DNA of 64,000 nucleotides from Wolfiporia cocos (GCA_029448655.1 JACCLO010000007.1:310001-374000), one strand, 5' to 3'. Numbered from the stretch's first letter, positions 45,459-59,240 are shown. The notes: generated by a model from the sequence alone, not told the origin. Made by a program: numbers and translations.

Positions 45459-48400
45459 TCAGAAGGCGCGGCCCCGACCTCTCGACGGCCGCCAAACGCC
45501 CTTCTTCTCAACAGTCTGGAATCCATCGTCTTCCTTGGGCGCCTCGTCCTTGACCGGAGTCTTCATGGCCGGCGACGCGGCGCGGGGAGGCAAGCCGGCC
45601 TGCTCGGCCTCCTTCCTTGCCGCCTCCCTGGCACGCCATCCACCTCCACCTTGGAGTGCACCGGGACGGAACTTGGGGACTGGGGCAGGGCTCTCTGACC
45701 GCACAGGTGCAGCCGCAGGTGCGGCAGCTGGCGGTGCTGCAGATCTTCTCCATACACCCTCGCCGGCCAGGGGTCGCGAAGCAGGCGCTTGAACCTGAGC
45801 CTGTTGCTTGCGAGCAGCGGCTTTGGCGGCAGCCTCCTCTTCTCGTTGCAGTTGGAGGCGTGCCTTCTCTGCGGCGGCCGCACGCTCCTCCTCGCGCTTC
45901 CTGCGAGCCTCCGCACGAGCTTCTTCCTCTTCGAGCTTCTTGGCCTCCGCACGGGCCACTTCGGCAGCTGCCTCTGCGGCGCTGCGCTCTTCCTCGGCGC
46001 GGCGCTCTGTAGTAGCATGAACATTAGCGAGGTGCTGAAATGGGTGAGAGTACAAAAGGCACATACCCGCTTCCTTCCTGGCCTCCTCTGCTTCCTGTTC
46101 TCTCTTGATCCTGTCCTCTTCTTCGCGGTGCAATCTCTCCTCCTCGCGCTGTTTGAGCACGGTTTGTCTCCTCTTAGCCTTCTCCTCGTCGATCTTCTTC
46201 TGGGCCAGCTCCTTCCGCTTGGCGAACTCCTCGCCCCTCTTGCTCATGATAAGTTCCCTATGGGCATTGTAGTCGGCCAGCATGCGGGACAAACGCTTCT
46301 TCGTCTCGAGATCTTGCTGGTGAGCAAGCTTGTGGGCTTCGAGACGCGACTTCTGAGATGCTTCGAATGCATCCTTGTCATTAGCTTGCTGGATCTCGTA
46401 GTCCTTAGCGAGAAGAGGCCGCTCCTCCTTGCGGAATGCGCGCTCGACGTGATCGAGCCGCTTGGCCACGATGCGCATGCGCTCGTTAAGCTCTTTCTTC
46501 TCCTTCTCCAGCTGCTCGACTTGGAGCCGCATGAGGTTATCGGTACTGAGATTCTCCATATCCTGCATAACGGTGGGCTCAACAACCCATGATAATGTAG
46601 GTCGTTAGTGCCAAAGCAACTTACCTTGATGTCGACCTTAAGGCTACCCTTCTCCTTGAGACTCTGAGCCAGCTTCCTTGCCTCCTCGTTGCGGATATTC
46701 TCAATCTCCCTCCGCGCCCGCTCCATCTCCTTCTTGCGCACCTCCTCGAGCGCCCTCCGACTCTCCTCTTCCTTCTCGCGGCGTGTGAGCTCCGCACGGC
46801 GACTCGCCTCCTCCTTCTCCTTCCTGACAGACAGCTCGGACAGCAGCTCGCGGCGGCGCGCTACGATAGCCCTGCGGACCTGCAGTGCCTTGCGCTCAGC
46901 CTGCGCGGCGCTGACAAGAGCTGTGAACTTCGCCTGTTGCTCGTCCTCACTAAGCGGTGCAGGCGGGTAAAGCGACAGAAGCGAATTGTGCAGGCACTCA
47001 GCGAGGCTGCTGAGGCGCGTGCGCACGAACTCCGACGCCGAAGGCTGCACCGCATTCGCATGCGCGGACGTGGACGAGCTTGGGTCCTCGACGGCCACGA
47101 ACGCGCTGTCGGCGAAGGCAATACTGCCCTCGGCATGATCAACGCGCACATTGAGCTCACCGCGGCGCGCGCAGCCCATCACATAGGCCTCGATCTGTTC
47201 CTCGTCGTAAGCGCTCGCTCCCTCGATGCCGAGGTCGCGGATGGGCGCAGCGAGCTCGTGCAGATTGCTGATCTTGATCGAGGAATATACCTGCGAGAGC
47301 TGGGAGAGGAGGCGGGAGAGGACGGCCCGCTGCAAGAGGGGAATGTACAACGCATACGCGCTGTCGGCAGGGAGCGCTTTGAGCAGCGGCGCAACGGAGG
47401 AACACAGGGTCAATGGGTCGAATGTAACCTCAAGGATGTTGTAGAGTGACTTGACGATCTCGGGCGACAATTTGAGCACATTGCGCGCGAGCTACAGGAG
47501 CATAAGCGCGCATATATGCAACTGGCTGGTAGCCACTCACAGCTTCCTTCAGGAGCCCCGCACGGGTGGGCGTCTTGGACAGCCCAAGAAGAGCAGTGAG
47601 GCGCGAATTCTTGCTCTTGCCTTCTTCGGCTGCCGCATCCTCGCTCTGATGCCCAACCGGCACCGCCAGAGCGCTCACAAGCACCTGTCCGGCAAGACGG
47701 CTGAGCTCCTCCTCCGACTTGCCGCCTATCGCGGTGACGGCGGCGTAGTAGCGACTCCACGCAGCGGCATGGTACAGCGCATTTCCGCTCATCAGGAAAA
47801 TGCGAGTGAGTTTCTCGTAATAGTTCGCCATCATGGCGGGGCGGGGTGCCTTTTTCGCCATGGTGAGTAAGTTATGCACGTCCTCGACGGAGCGGAACGC
47901 CTCCTGCCAGAGCTCAAGCTCGACGGACGTGTTTAGCTGCGCAAAGCGCGTGTCGAGGTGGTGTTGCAGTGTGTCCGCGTCGGACAGGTTGATCGCGTGC
48001 GGCTGGTGCGCATATTTGGCGACATTCGCCAGGTGAAGGCGGAGCGTCTCGCACAAGCGGCGGAACTCGACCTTGCGCTGGTGCTTCAGACAGAACTTGA
48101 AGGCTTGTTGCGCGATTTGCTGAGTGCACTGTCAGATGTGCCGCTGGTACTGAGGAATTACGGACTAACCTGGTAGATACCCTCCAGGCGGGCATTGTTT
48201 TTGAGCGTCTCAAGAGCTGTGCGGTAGCTTTCCCAGAGGAATTTAAGCCATGGAGTGACCAAAGCCCGGTCCGTTCTGTCCTTGTTCTGATCTCCACTGA
48301 CCGCACCGAGCAAAATGCTCTCCGGCGTCTCGCTTGCCTCGAGGTCATCGACATCGAGCGCGACTGCCTTGTCGGCCTGCTCCTGCGCCTCCTGCACTTT

Positions 48401-48697
48401 TGCATCCGCGAGCTGAATGAAACGGCTGATCACGACCTCAATTGAGGCGACACTGCTGTTTTGCGCGATGTTTTTGTACTGCATGAGACCCTCCTTGGCA
48501 GTGCGGCCTCTGCGCATGTCGACACAAAGCTCGATGAAGCGCAGCACGATAGGCTCGAGCGAGGCGAGCGGGGTCGAGCGGAATTTCTTGGTGGAGAACA
48601 TCTCCGTAAGCGACTGGAGTGCAGCATGTGTCTGTCCCACTGAGACGAGGCCTTCTGCCTGCTTGAGAACCGCCTCTGGCTTTGAGAACGGCGCCAT
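45459..48697 (-). CDS. TIF32: Translation initiation factor 3 subunit A
   Basis: The largest scaffold subunit (eIF3a) of the eIF3 complex, cytosolic, needed for 43S pre-initiation complex assembly and mRNA recruitment. It starts [20 protein letters not shown], a strongly conserved N-terminus. The helical-repeat and PCI region follows ([60 protein letters not shown]). A long charged coiled coil (about 46,900 down to 45,850) comes next, with runs such as [20 protein letters not shown], and a low-complexity Ala/Pro/Arg C-terminus ends [10 protein letters not shown] at TGA. About four introns (near 48,125-48,170; 47,493-47,540; 46,568-46,624; 46,012-46,065). The length of about 1,000 residues is normal for fungi. 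It converges on CCH1, with 190 bp between the stop codons. Several long frames on the opposite strand are shadows of the coiled-coil region. Confidence 0.94.
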
Positions 48698-51253
48698 GGT
48701 GTTTCTGCCGTAATCGTTCGTGAACTTAACCGTTGTGCCGCGAAGAGGGTGCAACGCTCACTTTTCAGATGTTGGTACGCGTTCGTGTTCAAGTCGTGAA
48801 GTTCGTCCGGCGCCTCGTCGAGGATCGTGAAGATGAGCTCGAGGATAGCTGAGATATCTCGCTCGATGGCGAATGGGTCAGATACAATTTGCAGACTGGG
48901 TCAGGTTCTAGTGCATCAGCCACTGCGGAGTCTCAACATGACTGATCGATCAAGTCAGCAGACTCCTACTGCAGCTCCTACTGCAGCTACCACCAGTTGC
49001 TCTATTGCTTCTGCACGATGTCTACAGCTGTGTACACGAATCTTCTCTTGGTCACAACTGGTCTACTCGAATCCATGTTTCATCGCTTCCTCAGCTGAGA
49101 ATTTACCCTTATGTCCGGATCCATTTTGTATCACTGTCACCAACGCAAGCAGCAGTACTTCTGCCGGCATGAAGTACTAAAGGAGCTCACCTCATAGGTT
49201 GGCGAAATTGACTTCGTAACTCACACGACTACTGGCTTTCACATCGAGATCATGGTGAGCATGTATCGGCGTACGTGCCACGACGAATGGCATGCTGCTC
49301 GTTGTCAACCACTTGCACCGTACCGACTTCCAGTCAATTAAACTTCCCAATAATTCATGTCTATGCTCTGTTATGCCACGTAGACGATCATCTGGCTTCA
49401 TCGGCTGTGAAAGGTCATCCTATGCGACACTGTATATATCTTCTTGGCTTGCTGACGCGCAACTGACAAACCTCGGGAAGTCATATAGCTTCAAGTTCTT
49501 AGCGTTGCTCAGCTCGCGGACCTTGCGGCGCACTGCTGAAGCTAAGCTGATGCCCGACTTTCAACACCACATGCTCTGTTCAGCCTCTTCGGCGAGCTCC
49601 TGCACTTTGCGTATGCTCTAGGTCCCCGCCCGAGCTCTATGCCCGTGGCTCAGGAACGATCTGAGATTCTGTGGCCTAACGGTCATATAGCTTACTGACG
49701 AAGATATAAACAGGCTAGGTATTGCCACCTGCCTTACTTCACGAGCTCTCACAGCGGCATCTTACTCTGTTTCTCTCATACTGTGGCGTCCGCCCCTTGC
49801 GATAAGGGTTACCTGGCCGTCCCGAGATGCTATATGAACTCACTTGTCGATGCTGGTGAGGTCTTAGACGACCTCTATTTGGAGCTGTGCTCTTGTATCT
49901 CGAACACAATTCTGAAATGGAACTTATCTACCTCCCAATCACCTGTAAACTAAACCGGGCATCAAAGTACTACTCAGACAATCCTCCTCCCGTGTACTCT
50001 GCAGGGAATATAACAGAAGTTATGGAACAGCCGCATAGCAAACGTTTGGCAAATGTTTGTATCTACCCGTCTTTCAGATATCACATTGGCACGCGGCGGC
50101 AATGGGGTGTTCATTTGACGCTTTCTATGTAAGCGTTGCCACCTGCTGTCATGTAGATGCTTTTACATTACAGGTAATTGTGCAACTCCGCCGCGGATTG
50201 TAGCACCACAGGTGACCAGTTGCCTGCGTAGCCAACTTTAATAAGACCGGTTCCCTCTGCTTAGATTGGGCTCGAAGTTTATTTAACCATGGCCGCAACA
50301 TGATGAGCCGATGCAAGCATGTCCATTGCATGGCACGTCTCGTTTTTGTCTGTGACCATTCATGTTGCCTCTTACTCGCTCTTTCAGACAAGCGCGTGCG
50401 GAGCCCCATGCTGAGACGAGACTTCTCGCTAAGCGCAAACATCTGGTTGATATCACTTCGAGACTTAGCTCTCGATGAAGCATTCGCGATGCTGTGTATA
50501 TTTACTATTTGTGACCTTTGTCATCCTGAGCACGCACACGTTCAATTACTGCTCCGTGCTCATGATCATCAGCTACAGCAGTTTCCTGCCGGTGCGAATA
50601 ATTCTATTACTGAGACGTTTGGTTAGTAACCTCTGATGGTCCGAATGACCGCATAGCATGCCAGCTGTGATGAATGGTATGAGGTACATGGCTCTATGTA
50701 AGCAGCGTCAGAAGCAAGATAAGAAGTCTACACGGTTTCTGAGGATTAGACACTCATCGGTCATCGATCATGATGCATCTTTGAATTCTCCAGCCTGGGT
50801 GCGGGAAGGTCAGGCGCCCGCATGTAGCTTTGCTGCTTGCGCTTGAGGAAATCACGGCTTGGTCTTTTGTATTTGTTCTGCATACACTCTTGAGACGAGC
50901 GCTCTGCACAGAGGACTATCCCCACCTGATGCCATGTATCTCATCAACCTAGCACAGAGCATGCAGGTGGTAGGCTCGTCTGGACCATTCAGGGATTGTT
51001 CGTCACAACGGTATGATATCCTTCATCAATTTCGGCAAGCACGAAGTGCAACATCTAAAACGGGTTACTCTGCTATTCGGTAAACGGGGCGAACCCCTGA
51101 TTGAAAAGCATCCATTCAAAGGAACTCGGCATCAGTTGCGTTTTCGATGTTGTATTGCGCGATAACATTGCTAATCCTCCGGGAAACTATATAAATGGCC
51201 CTCCTCGATAAATGCGCCGCGAGATAAACCCTCCCCTCTTCATCGACACAAAG
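48698..51253. other. 2.5 kb without an assignable gene
   Basis: The left end is the eIF3a promoter/5' leader. A short direct repeat, CTCCTACTGCAG, occurs twice near 48,963-48,988. Frames of 60-110 codons lie on both strands without a recognisable domain; the stretch may contain decayed transposon sequence but I see no ends. The right end contains the start region of the MFS gene; ACTATATAAATG near 51,187 is a likely TATA box about 65 bases before its start. Confidence 0.4.
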
Positions 51254-54149
51254 ATGACCCTCGACTCAAAGGTAGACATGGCGCGTATGCCATCGGTCGA
51301 AACGGATACAGAGAAGCGCGATACAATCACCTCATTCATAGCTGAGACAGGAAACATTGGTCTCAGCCACTTTGAGGCCGCCAAGGAAGCCGGTGTCCGC
51401 GTCAGCAAGGAAGAAAATCGAAGGCATGTGCGGTAGTACGCATTTGCCTTTGGGCAAACGAGTGACCGTTACTCCAATTTACAGAATAGCCAGCAAGATT
51501 GACACCTTCATCCTTCCAATGGTGAGCCACGCTCAACTACTGAGAATACATATTATGAACCCATGAGCGTGTGCGGCATTTCATCATAGCTTTGCATATC
51601 ACAGGGCCTGAGTCTTTGTATGTTCAATGCGACAGACTGATGCGCAATGCCGATTAACTTGAACTCATCCAGTGGATAAGACCGCGTTAGTTGCCCCGCT
51701 CTCATTGTAACGCTTGCTTCTGATTGACTGATCTGCCCGATAAGCTTGAACTATGGCAATCTCTACGGGATGAGAACTGCCTTGGAAGTCAGTAGCCAGC
51801 AGTTTTCCTGGTTTGTCAGCGGTAAGTTGAACATCGCCGGTATCGCGTGGGATTGATGTTGATAGTTCTGGCTTTACCACTTTCTTCAAGCGTTCTAGTA
51901 CGATGAGTGCCTATCGCCATCGGTCAACGCTGATAGTTTCGCCAGCTTCGGCTACCTAATCGGAAACTACCCTCAAGGCCGCCTGTTGCAGCGTTATCAT
52001 TGCGGAAGGGTACTCGCTGCTAGTGAGCTGATTTACCATCATTTTGTGTGCGTATCGTGACCTATATGCTCCAGATACTGCAGTGTGGGGTATCATTATC
52101 CTCTGGTGCGCATTCAATTGAGATGTTATATCGAATACCGCCCTGATATCCTGTGCAATTGCAGTATACCTGCAGCGAAGGGATTTGGTGGTGTTCTTGC
52201 AGCATAGTAAGCCCTCTGCCCCTTCTGCGCATTTCATACTCTTTGAGCATTGAGCACGATGTAGTTTCTTCCTTGGACTTATCGAGTCAATCGTTACGCC
52301 TGGAATGACTCTGCTCACTGCGATCTGGTACGCACAGCCGGAGGTACCTCTTCGCACGATGATTTGGTATTCGTTCAACGGCTGGTCTGGCATTTTCGGC
52401 GGGTTTCTGGCTTATGGAGTATGTGGACGATCAAATACACCGAAGCCTACCACTGACGAGGTCATGGTGATGGAAGATCGGCAAGATCAAGCATCCTCAT
52501 TTGCCTAGATTGGAATACATCTTCTTGATCCTGGGTGCTATTAGCTTTGCTTGTAAGTATACTACTACCATGCTCGGGAAATGACACTGATGGTGATCCT
52601 TTCTAGACTCTCTAATCCTCCTATTCTTCTTCCCAGACTCCCCTGTAGGAGCACGCTTTCTCACTAATGACGAACGGATAAAAGCCGTTAAGCGCGTCGC
52701 AGAGGCAAAGATGGGAGTTAAGAACACTGAGTTCAAGTTGTATCAGGTGAGACCTACGTTCATCGTCATTACAAGGAGCCGTTAGGATACAGCCGTTTTC
52801 AGATTAAGCAAGCGTTGCAAGATCCTAAGACATATCTGCTTTTCATAGCATCCATAGCGGCACAAATCCCGAACGGGTATGTGAGTGTAAAACTCGAACA
52901 ACGCGCTAATTGGAAGATACATCGACAGCATTGTATCGAACTTCTCCACCATTATCATTGAAGTGCGGTGTCTCACTATAACGAGTGGAGAATAATATCG
53001 AACAGATCGATTAGGGAATGGGTTTCATAACTTTACAAACGACGCTCTTGGATGCTGCCTCGTCCGGAGTACAGATCGCGAGTCTACTTGCAGCAGGGTG
53101 GGTCTTGAGGCTTTCAGGACGTGCGATTCATGAGATCTATGGTATGCCAGAATCGTCACAACCCATCTGAAGAACAGTAAGCGACGTATGGGCAGAGATG
53201 ATAACGGACACTGACCGATAGGACAGTGCGTGTTGTTACAATGGCCGCCGGGAATATCACTTGTATCACTGCAGCTGCCTGTCTGACCTACCTTCCTTCG
53301 GACCAGAAGTGGAATCGCCTGGTTGCCTACTGGTTCACGTCGTTCCAGGTCAGTAAATTAGCGTGGCCATGAATAGGGGAGTCTAAGAGTCGTGCTCTCA
53401 GTCGGTTGGCTTCTCACTGTCCTTGGTGATGATCTCGAACAATGTACGCGGGCCTGTTCACAATACGCACTACTGACGGAAAATGGTTTCTGAACTGTGT
53501 TACAGATCGGTGGCTTTACCAAGAGAACCTTCACAGCCGCTATAACGTTCATAGGTGTATGTCTTATCTTGTGTTGAGGGTCATGTCACTGAAACAGCCT
53601 ACATAGTATTGCATCGGCAACATCATCGGGCCTCACTTTTAAATTGTAAGTTCTCACCTCTACTCAGCTATTCCGTACTATACTTCAGATGGTGATAAGT
53701 CTGATATTAGTCAAGTGAGGCTCCAAGGTACCAGACTGGTACCAAGGCTATGTTTATCGGTCAGCTGACCAGTCTATGCGCGGTCAGGAAGAGATTCTGA
53801 TTATGCCAATCAGGTTATATTATCAAGACAGGTACACGAAGAGCCCCTGCAACGTACATGATTCGCTTCTCACATTGCCAAAGCTGCACTTCTGTTGCTC
53901 GGCTTGTACATGTGGCGGAGCAATGTCCTCGTAAGTCTTTTGTACGTGACCATTCCTTCGCTGATTCAGTTATCATGAGCAGAAAGATCGAAGATTTGGC
54001 AGTATTGTAACCTACGAAGACGAGCTAAAGGGCGAAGGTGCGCGCAATGATGGGTATCGATCTCGCAGTCCGCTAACACCGCAGTGCATGCAGAGGCCGG
54101 CATGCATGATATGACGGAGTTCGAGAATACATATCATCGGTGCGTTTGA
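51254..54149 (+). pseudogene. MFS transporter, allantoate-permease (Dal5/ACS) type, with an apparent nonsense codon
   Basis: A twelve-helix anion:cation symporter of the Dal5/Tna1 group, which imports ureides, vitamins or small carboxylates, in at least twelve exons. N-terminus MTLDSKVDMARMPSV, then RIASKIDTFILPM and DKTAL. Helix 2-3 region: YGNLYGMRTALEVSSQQFSW and FASFGYLIGNYPQGRLLQR. Then FFLGLIESIVTPGMTLLTAI, FNGWSGIFGGFLAYG, LEYIFLILGAISFA, FFFPDSPVGARFLTNDERIK, IKQALQDPKTYLLFIASIAA, GMGFITLQTTLLDAASSGVQ, FQSVGFSLSLVMISNNIGGF and YCIGNIIGPHF. The codon after GPHF is TAA (53,640-53,642), directly before a good donor, while the next exon continues SSEAPRYQTGTKAMF in phase. The end has LLLLGLYMWRSNVL, FGSIVTYEDELKGE and AEAGMHDMTEFENTYHR. 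The eleventh helix is poorly preserved. Probably a young pseudogene. Confidence 0.68.
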
Positions 54150-54563
54150 CTAGTACTCGATGCATCTCTCTGAGATCGATGGTCTTGTCGCTAGATATGT
54201 GCTATGAACATAAAGCGTTGTTTGTCTCTTGGACACTCAAGGTTTTAAAAATTCAGCCTAATCTTCGTTGTATCGTACTCAAATCTCATGTTATCGCCGT
54301 ATGAGAAAAAGGCTGAGTGCAGGGTTGTTAATACGCCCCGTCAATAGATGACTATGCGCGCTTCAACGAGATATACGTCCGTAATGGAGGCTACCGGCGC
54401 TTCTGCCTTATGTAACTGATTAGATTGTTATAAATGATTCGCAAACATCATATCTGTGTTCCTGTGTTCCTGACGAACTCTCAGCGCTGCGGGGACCGTT
54501 TTGTGCAACGTCCGTGAATGCCTTGACATCGTCCTCGACGTCCTCGACGTCCTGAAGATTACG
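54150..54563. other. Intergenic, promoter side of the WD40 gene
   Basis: No gene recognised. A minus frame at 54,420-54,721 is a shadow of the WD40 gene's first exon. A short tandem of GTCCTCGAC lies at about 54,533-54,550 just upstream of the start. Confidence 0.4.
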
Positions 54564-57500
54564 ATGCCACCGCCTCGACGACGAGTGTCGTACGTGATCC
54601 CACCGCCAACCGAACCAATTCCACGTCTCCAGCTTCCTCCCCACGGAGTGCCCAGGAATGGCACCCCTGGTCCCTTGCTCGTTCCGTTCAATATGACCTC
54701 CTCACCGGAGCCTAGCGACACCGCTCGGGTGGGCCCACCTCATCCCAGACATCGACTGGGAGTTGCTTCGCTCGCTCTCGATACCTCTACTCAGCTGCAT
54801 GGCCGCGCAAACTCAGAGGGTATCCTATACACAGGCGGTCGCGATGGTCTTGTCATCTCCTGGGACCTTAAAATCCCGATGAAAGCCCGAACGCATCGGT
54901 ACGGCGTGCCTGTCGAAGGAAGCACCGGCGGGCGCAGGTGGGAGATCATGACCAACTGGGCGGACGATGTGATTGAGGAGGAGACGGACGATGGCGAAGA
55001 GCTGCGAAGCGACGGCGACGTGCTTGGAGAGGTCGTTCCTCGCATTCGGAGACGGGCTGGTGGCGTCCAGCGGACAATACGTGTCGAGGAACAATGGGAG
55101 GTTGACTCCGATGCTTTCAAGGTGTGTTCGCGATCTCGCTCAACCGTCGTCCCCATGGCTTGATGCAGGGCAAGTCTAGCTTATGATGCGTATGACCTGC
55201 AGACGAACGCTCCCTTCACGCAGTTCCGACAGTGCGCACAGATGCACTCCGACTGGGTGAACGACATTCTGCTCTGTAACCAGAATCAAACCCGTGCGCA
55301 GCGCCGACTTATGCTCGTTGCCTGTCCCTGCTCACATTGCACCCAGTCATCACCGCCTCTTCCGACGGCACGGTTCGTGCCTGGAACCCTCACTCGCAAG
55401 ATGACGTTGAACCGACCACAATCGGAGTACATGCCGACTACGCCCGCTGCCTTGCGCATAGGTACGCCGCATTTTTTTCATACTGATCATGTGCTTTGTT
55501 TATACTCCGAAGCCGCGAACAGCGCTGGGTAGCGTCCGGCTCGTTTGATCGCACTATCAAATTGTGGGATCTGGCCGCACAGGACTCGTCATCTGCACCT
55601 CTCGTCACGTTGGGGCCTCCAGAGTCCTCGGGGCCCAAGGCATCGGTTTATGCGCTTGCGACCGACCCGTATGGTTCGATCATAACATCAGGCTCGCCGG
55701 AACGCGTAATCAGGATGTGGGACCCGCGTTCGGGCCGGCGAATTGGCAAGCTTGTCGGGCATACTGATAACATTCGCGCAATGCTTTTGTCAGAGGACGC
55801 CAAATATGTGAGCGGATGTTTCACAACTCGTGATGTGATTCTGACGTCCGTTTAGCTACTTACAGGATCCGCGGATGGTGCGTATCTACGGATCGTCGTC
55901 GCCCGTACACTAATCATTACTTCTCTCAGCTTCTGTCAAGCTGTGGTCTTTGTCATCACAGCGCTGTCTACATACGTTCACGCATCATACAGATTCCGTA
56001 TGGTCTCTTTTCTCGCAACACCCGACGCTCGAGATATTCTTCTCGGGAGATCGTTCCGGCCTTGTCTGCAAGGTGGATGTCGAAGGTTGCGCGGATGTCT
56101 CTGAGGGTGAATGTGTCGTGATCTGCCAGGACACGAGCGATCGCGGAAATGGTTCGGGCGCCGCAGAAGGTGTCAACAAGGTGGTCGCTGTGGATGATAC
56201 ATTCCTTTGGACAGCCACTGGGAGCTCTAGCTTCAAGCGCTGGAAAGTACCTTCCCGCAAAGCTGTCAGAGCCGCTGCGCTCAGCAATGTTGAGAGCCCA
56301 ATTACCTCCCCGATCTCTAGCGAAGGCGATCACAGCGACAGACGAAATGGTGCGCGCAACTCAATTGACCTCACAAGCACGCCAACACGCTTGGGTACCG
56401 CCCACCTTCGGTCCAATAGCCCGCCACTATCAAAGAACGGCCGCCGCACCTCTCTCTCCCCATCTCTCTCCCCATCCTTTATGTCCGCCAACTCCGCTGC
56501 CGCAGGCGCAAATAGTCCACATGGGGAACTCGAGGGTGAGGAAACGTGGTACGGGATTCAATTCGAGAGCCTCGTGCGCCTGACATCGCCGAACGACTTC
56601 GGCGGGCACGGCCCACTCGCGCGTGGTCGCGATCCCGAGATCGCCACGCTCTACTCCGCCGCATCGATTTTGAGCATGCCGCGCCTCGCGCACCCGATGC
56701 ATGCTGTCCTCGACGACTCGCGCTCTCCCGCGTCTCCGGCCCCACGCAGTGTGAGCCCAGCCCCGGAGTACGGCGAGGGTCCGAACGCACAGACACGCCT
56801 GGGCGAAGAGACACAGACGCTGCATCCAGGCACGCGTGCACGCGCGGAGTACGAGGAGCGCGAGGTCGCGGCGGACGCGATCCCATACAACCATGAGCCG
56901 ATCGAGGTCGTGCAGGGCGAACACGGACTCGTGCGCTGTGCAATGTTGAACGATCGTGTGCACGCGCTTACTGTGGACACGGCGGGGGAGGTCGCAGTTT
57001 GGGACGTGATCCGCGGCGTGTGTCGTGGGCGGTTCTTGAGCGAGGACGTCGCAGCGGCTAGCTTTTGCGGTAGCGAGGCGAGCGTGTGCTTAGACGGGGA
57101 GTCTGGGAGAGAAAAGGAAAAGGGGAGAAGTCCGCGGGAAGCGCTCGAAACTGTCAAGGAAAGGATTGAGGGCGAGGCGGTGGTGCAGCCATGGGCATCT
57201 GTGGACACCAAGACGGGTGTGATGACTGTGCATCTCAATGAGCGCTGCTTCGAGGCAGAGATATATGCCGATGAGGCTGGATACGGGTCTGACCGACGCT
57301 ATGGAGACGATACCAGACGTGAGTTGGGGGCATTTGTCGTCCGACATCTCATCCTGACTTGACATGGATAGTGAACATCGGTAAGTGGGTACTCCGGAAC
57401 CTCTTCGCCAGTTTCATCCGCGAAGAGCAGCGTGCAGTCGCCCGCCGACGAGATGTCCAATCACACCGTCTACACCGAGGTACCGCGCCTAGCCATATTG

Positions 57501-58869
57501 ACATCAGCAGCGATTCGCCCGATACCCACAAACGCGCCTCCTCAGAGTCACTGCCTCCGTCAAGTGCGAGCATCAATACGCCCAGTGGCAGAAGTCCCAG
57601 CGTCATCTTCTCGCCCACCTTCGCGCCTGCTATGTCGCCCGCTGTCACCACCGCGCCCCGCACGCCGCTCCTCACGCCTCACATCCCGCTCAGCGGAAAC
57701 GGAGTACGCGATTCGGGGTTGTCGCCAATCCCGCAATCACCTTCAGATAGCACGCCGATGCCAATGCCACAACGCGCACAGACTGCGGATACCGCGCCGG
57801 GCTCTCCGCAGACCGCAGACTACTTCTCACTCCGCGCGCGACGCATGTCGCTCTCAACGGCGAGTACGGGTACAACAGACGACTACTCGTTGCAGACGCC
57901 GACGACGCCGAGTGCAGGCGGACTTATGGGCCGCATCAGGGCGCTCGGGAAGAGCGCAAAGCGCCAGCCGAGCGAGGTTGGCTCTGCAACGCCTGGGGGA
58001 TTGCTCAGCGGGGACACTCTGACGAGCTCAGGAGTATGTACTTTTTCTAACCTAGCCACTGATGACATGTCGTTGACACCCAGAACACATCTAGGAGTCA
58101 TCAGGGCCTGTCGTGAAGACCCCAGCACAGACTCTTCTCTCTGGCCCACTTAATCCTCCATCCGTAACCGAGGCGCCGGTGCTGTCATTATCTCGCTACA
58201 CTTCGGTAATCATCTCGGAGGAGGGTTCGTCCGGGTGGACGACACTGTACAGAGGAGACCTCGATAGTGTGGGAAGTGACGCTCGCACACTTGAAGAAAT
58301 CATGCCGTACTGGTTGCTCGAGTACCTGTTGGCGAACAGGGCGCCACCCGTGCCGGTGACGAAGGTAAGCTTCGTACTACTACCATTCCCCAACAAGGAT
58401 CCGCATGGAGAGCAACTGCCAGAGTTGCTGAATACGTGAGTTTTGCTAAGATTGCCTTGGCGGGGTCGGTACTGATTTCGTATGCACAGTGCGCAATCGA
58501 AGCTGACCGCAAGCCGCTTCTTGCGGGTACGCAAGCTCACTAATCATGTTCGTGTATCATGTAATATAGTGTCTATGTCTCGTTGATACACCATGACCGC
58601 AGGTACAAGACAAATTGGACAAGATTGCAGGGTCACGAGGACCTACCACTCCAAATACCCCGCGCTCATCGTTCGATGCCCGTTCACAATCCTCCCATGG
58701 ACGAAGTCACCACGACTCGCGCCCACGCGCGGAAGATTTGTACGAGATCGTCTGCAACGATGTTGTCCTCCCACTCGATATGACGCTCGCTGCCGTACGG
58801 CAGTTTATCTGGCGACAGCCAGGCGAACTTGCGATGTACTACCGGCGCAAAGTCATGCATCATCACTAG
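54564..58869 (+). CDS. WDR48: WDR48/UAF1-type WD40 protein
   Basis: A beta-propeller cofactor of deubiquitinases (UAF1 with USP1/USP12/USP46 in animals; Bun107 in fission yeast). It starts [15 protein letters not shown]; the RVSYVI start is conserved. WD repeats include [15 protein letters not shown] (near 54,830), [11 protein letters not shown] (55,242), [30 protein letters not shown] (55,530), [20 protein letters not shown] (55,680) and [20 protein letters not shown], then a propeller blade near 55,930 ([20 protein letters not shown]) and [14 protein letters not shown]. After a Ser/Pro-rich insert (56,290-56,880) come [20 protein letters not shown] and the DUF3337 C-terminal part: [20 protein letters not shown] and [20 protein letters not shown], then [16 protein letters not shown]. 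The end is HHH, TAG. About ten introns. The gene is longer than the animal protein because of low-complexity inserts. Intact. Confidence 0.9.
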
Positions 58870-59240
58870 CCCGCCCTTTCGGACCACTCATAGAATGCGT
58901 GCGATTAGGCATATAGTAGGCTCATTACCGTATCTAATGTATTTAACTAGTCGTACAATTCAGCCTTCCCAGATTCTTGAAGTTTCATCATTCTGCATGT
59001 AACAGTGATTCGACGCGCGACGCGCGTGTCACAGCCACGTGCTTCGTAACACCGCGTAAGTATTGCCTGACGTCACCTTGCCTGCTCACATCCACTGACA
59101 GGACGCCCCACAAAAAGCGCTGGCATATATGATGCCTGTGCCGTTTGTTTGCGTGTTAGTCCAATACTACGACGACCTACTTGTTCACAAACATTGAAAT
59201 AGCTCATTCCGACTATCGAAACGGTGATACCGTCGCCGCC
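58870..59240. other. Intergenic, no gene seen
   Basis: A short spacer between the WD40 gene and the small membrane-protein gene. It contains a GACGCGCGACGCGCGTG palindrome-like word near 59,013. Nothing coding is recognised. Confidence 0.4.

Noticed and set aside
45789..46592. 267-codon plus-strand frame opposite eIF3a
   Set aside because: A shadow of the eIF3a coiled coil: Leu-rich only because it is complementary to Glu/Lys/Arg-rich codons.
52090..52160. Stop codon after WGIIILWCAFN in the MFS gene as a second nonsense mutation
   Set aside because: A donor just inside the Trp codon (GTGCGC) spliced to the AG before TATACCTGCAG gives IILCIPAAKGFGGVLAA, which matches the family.
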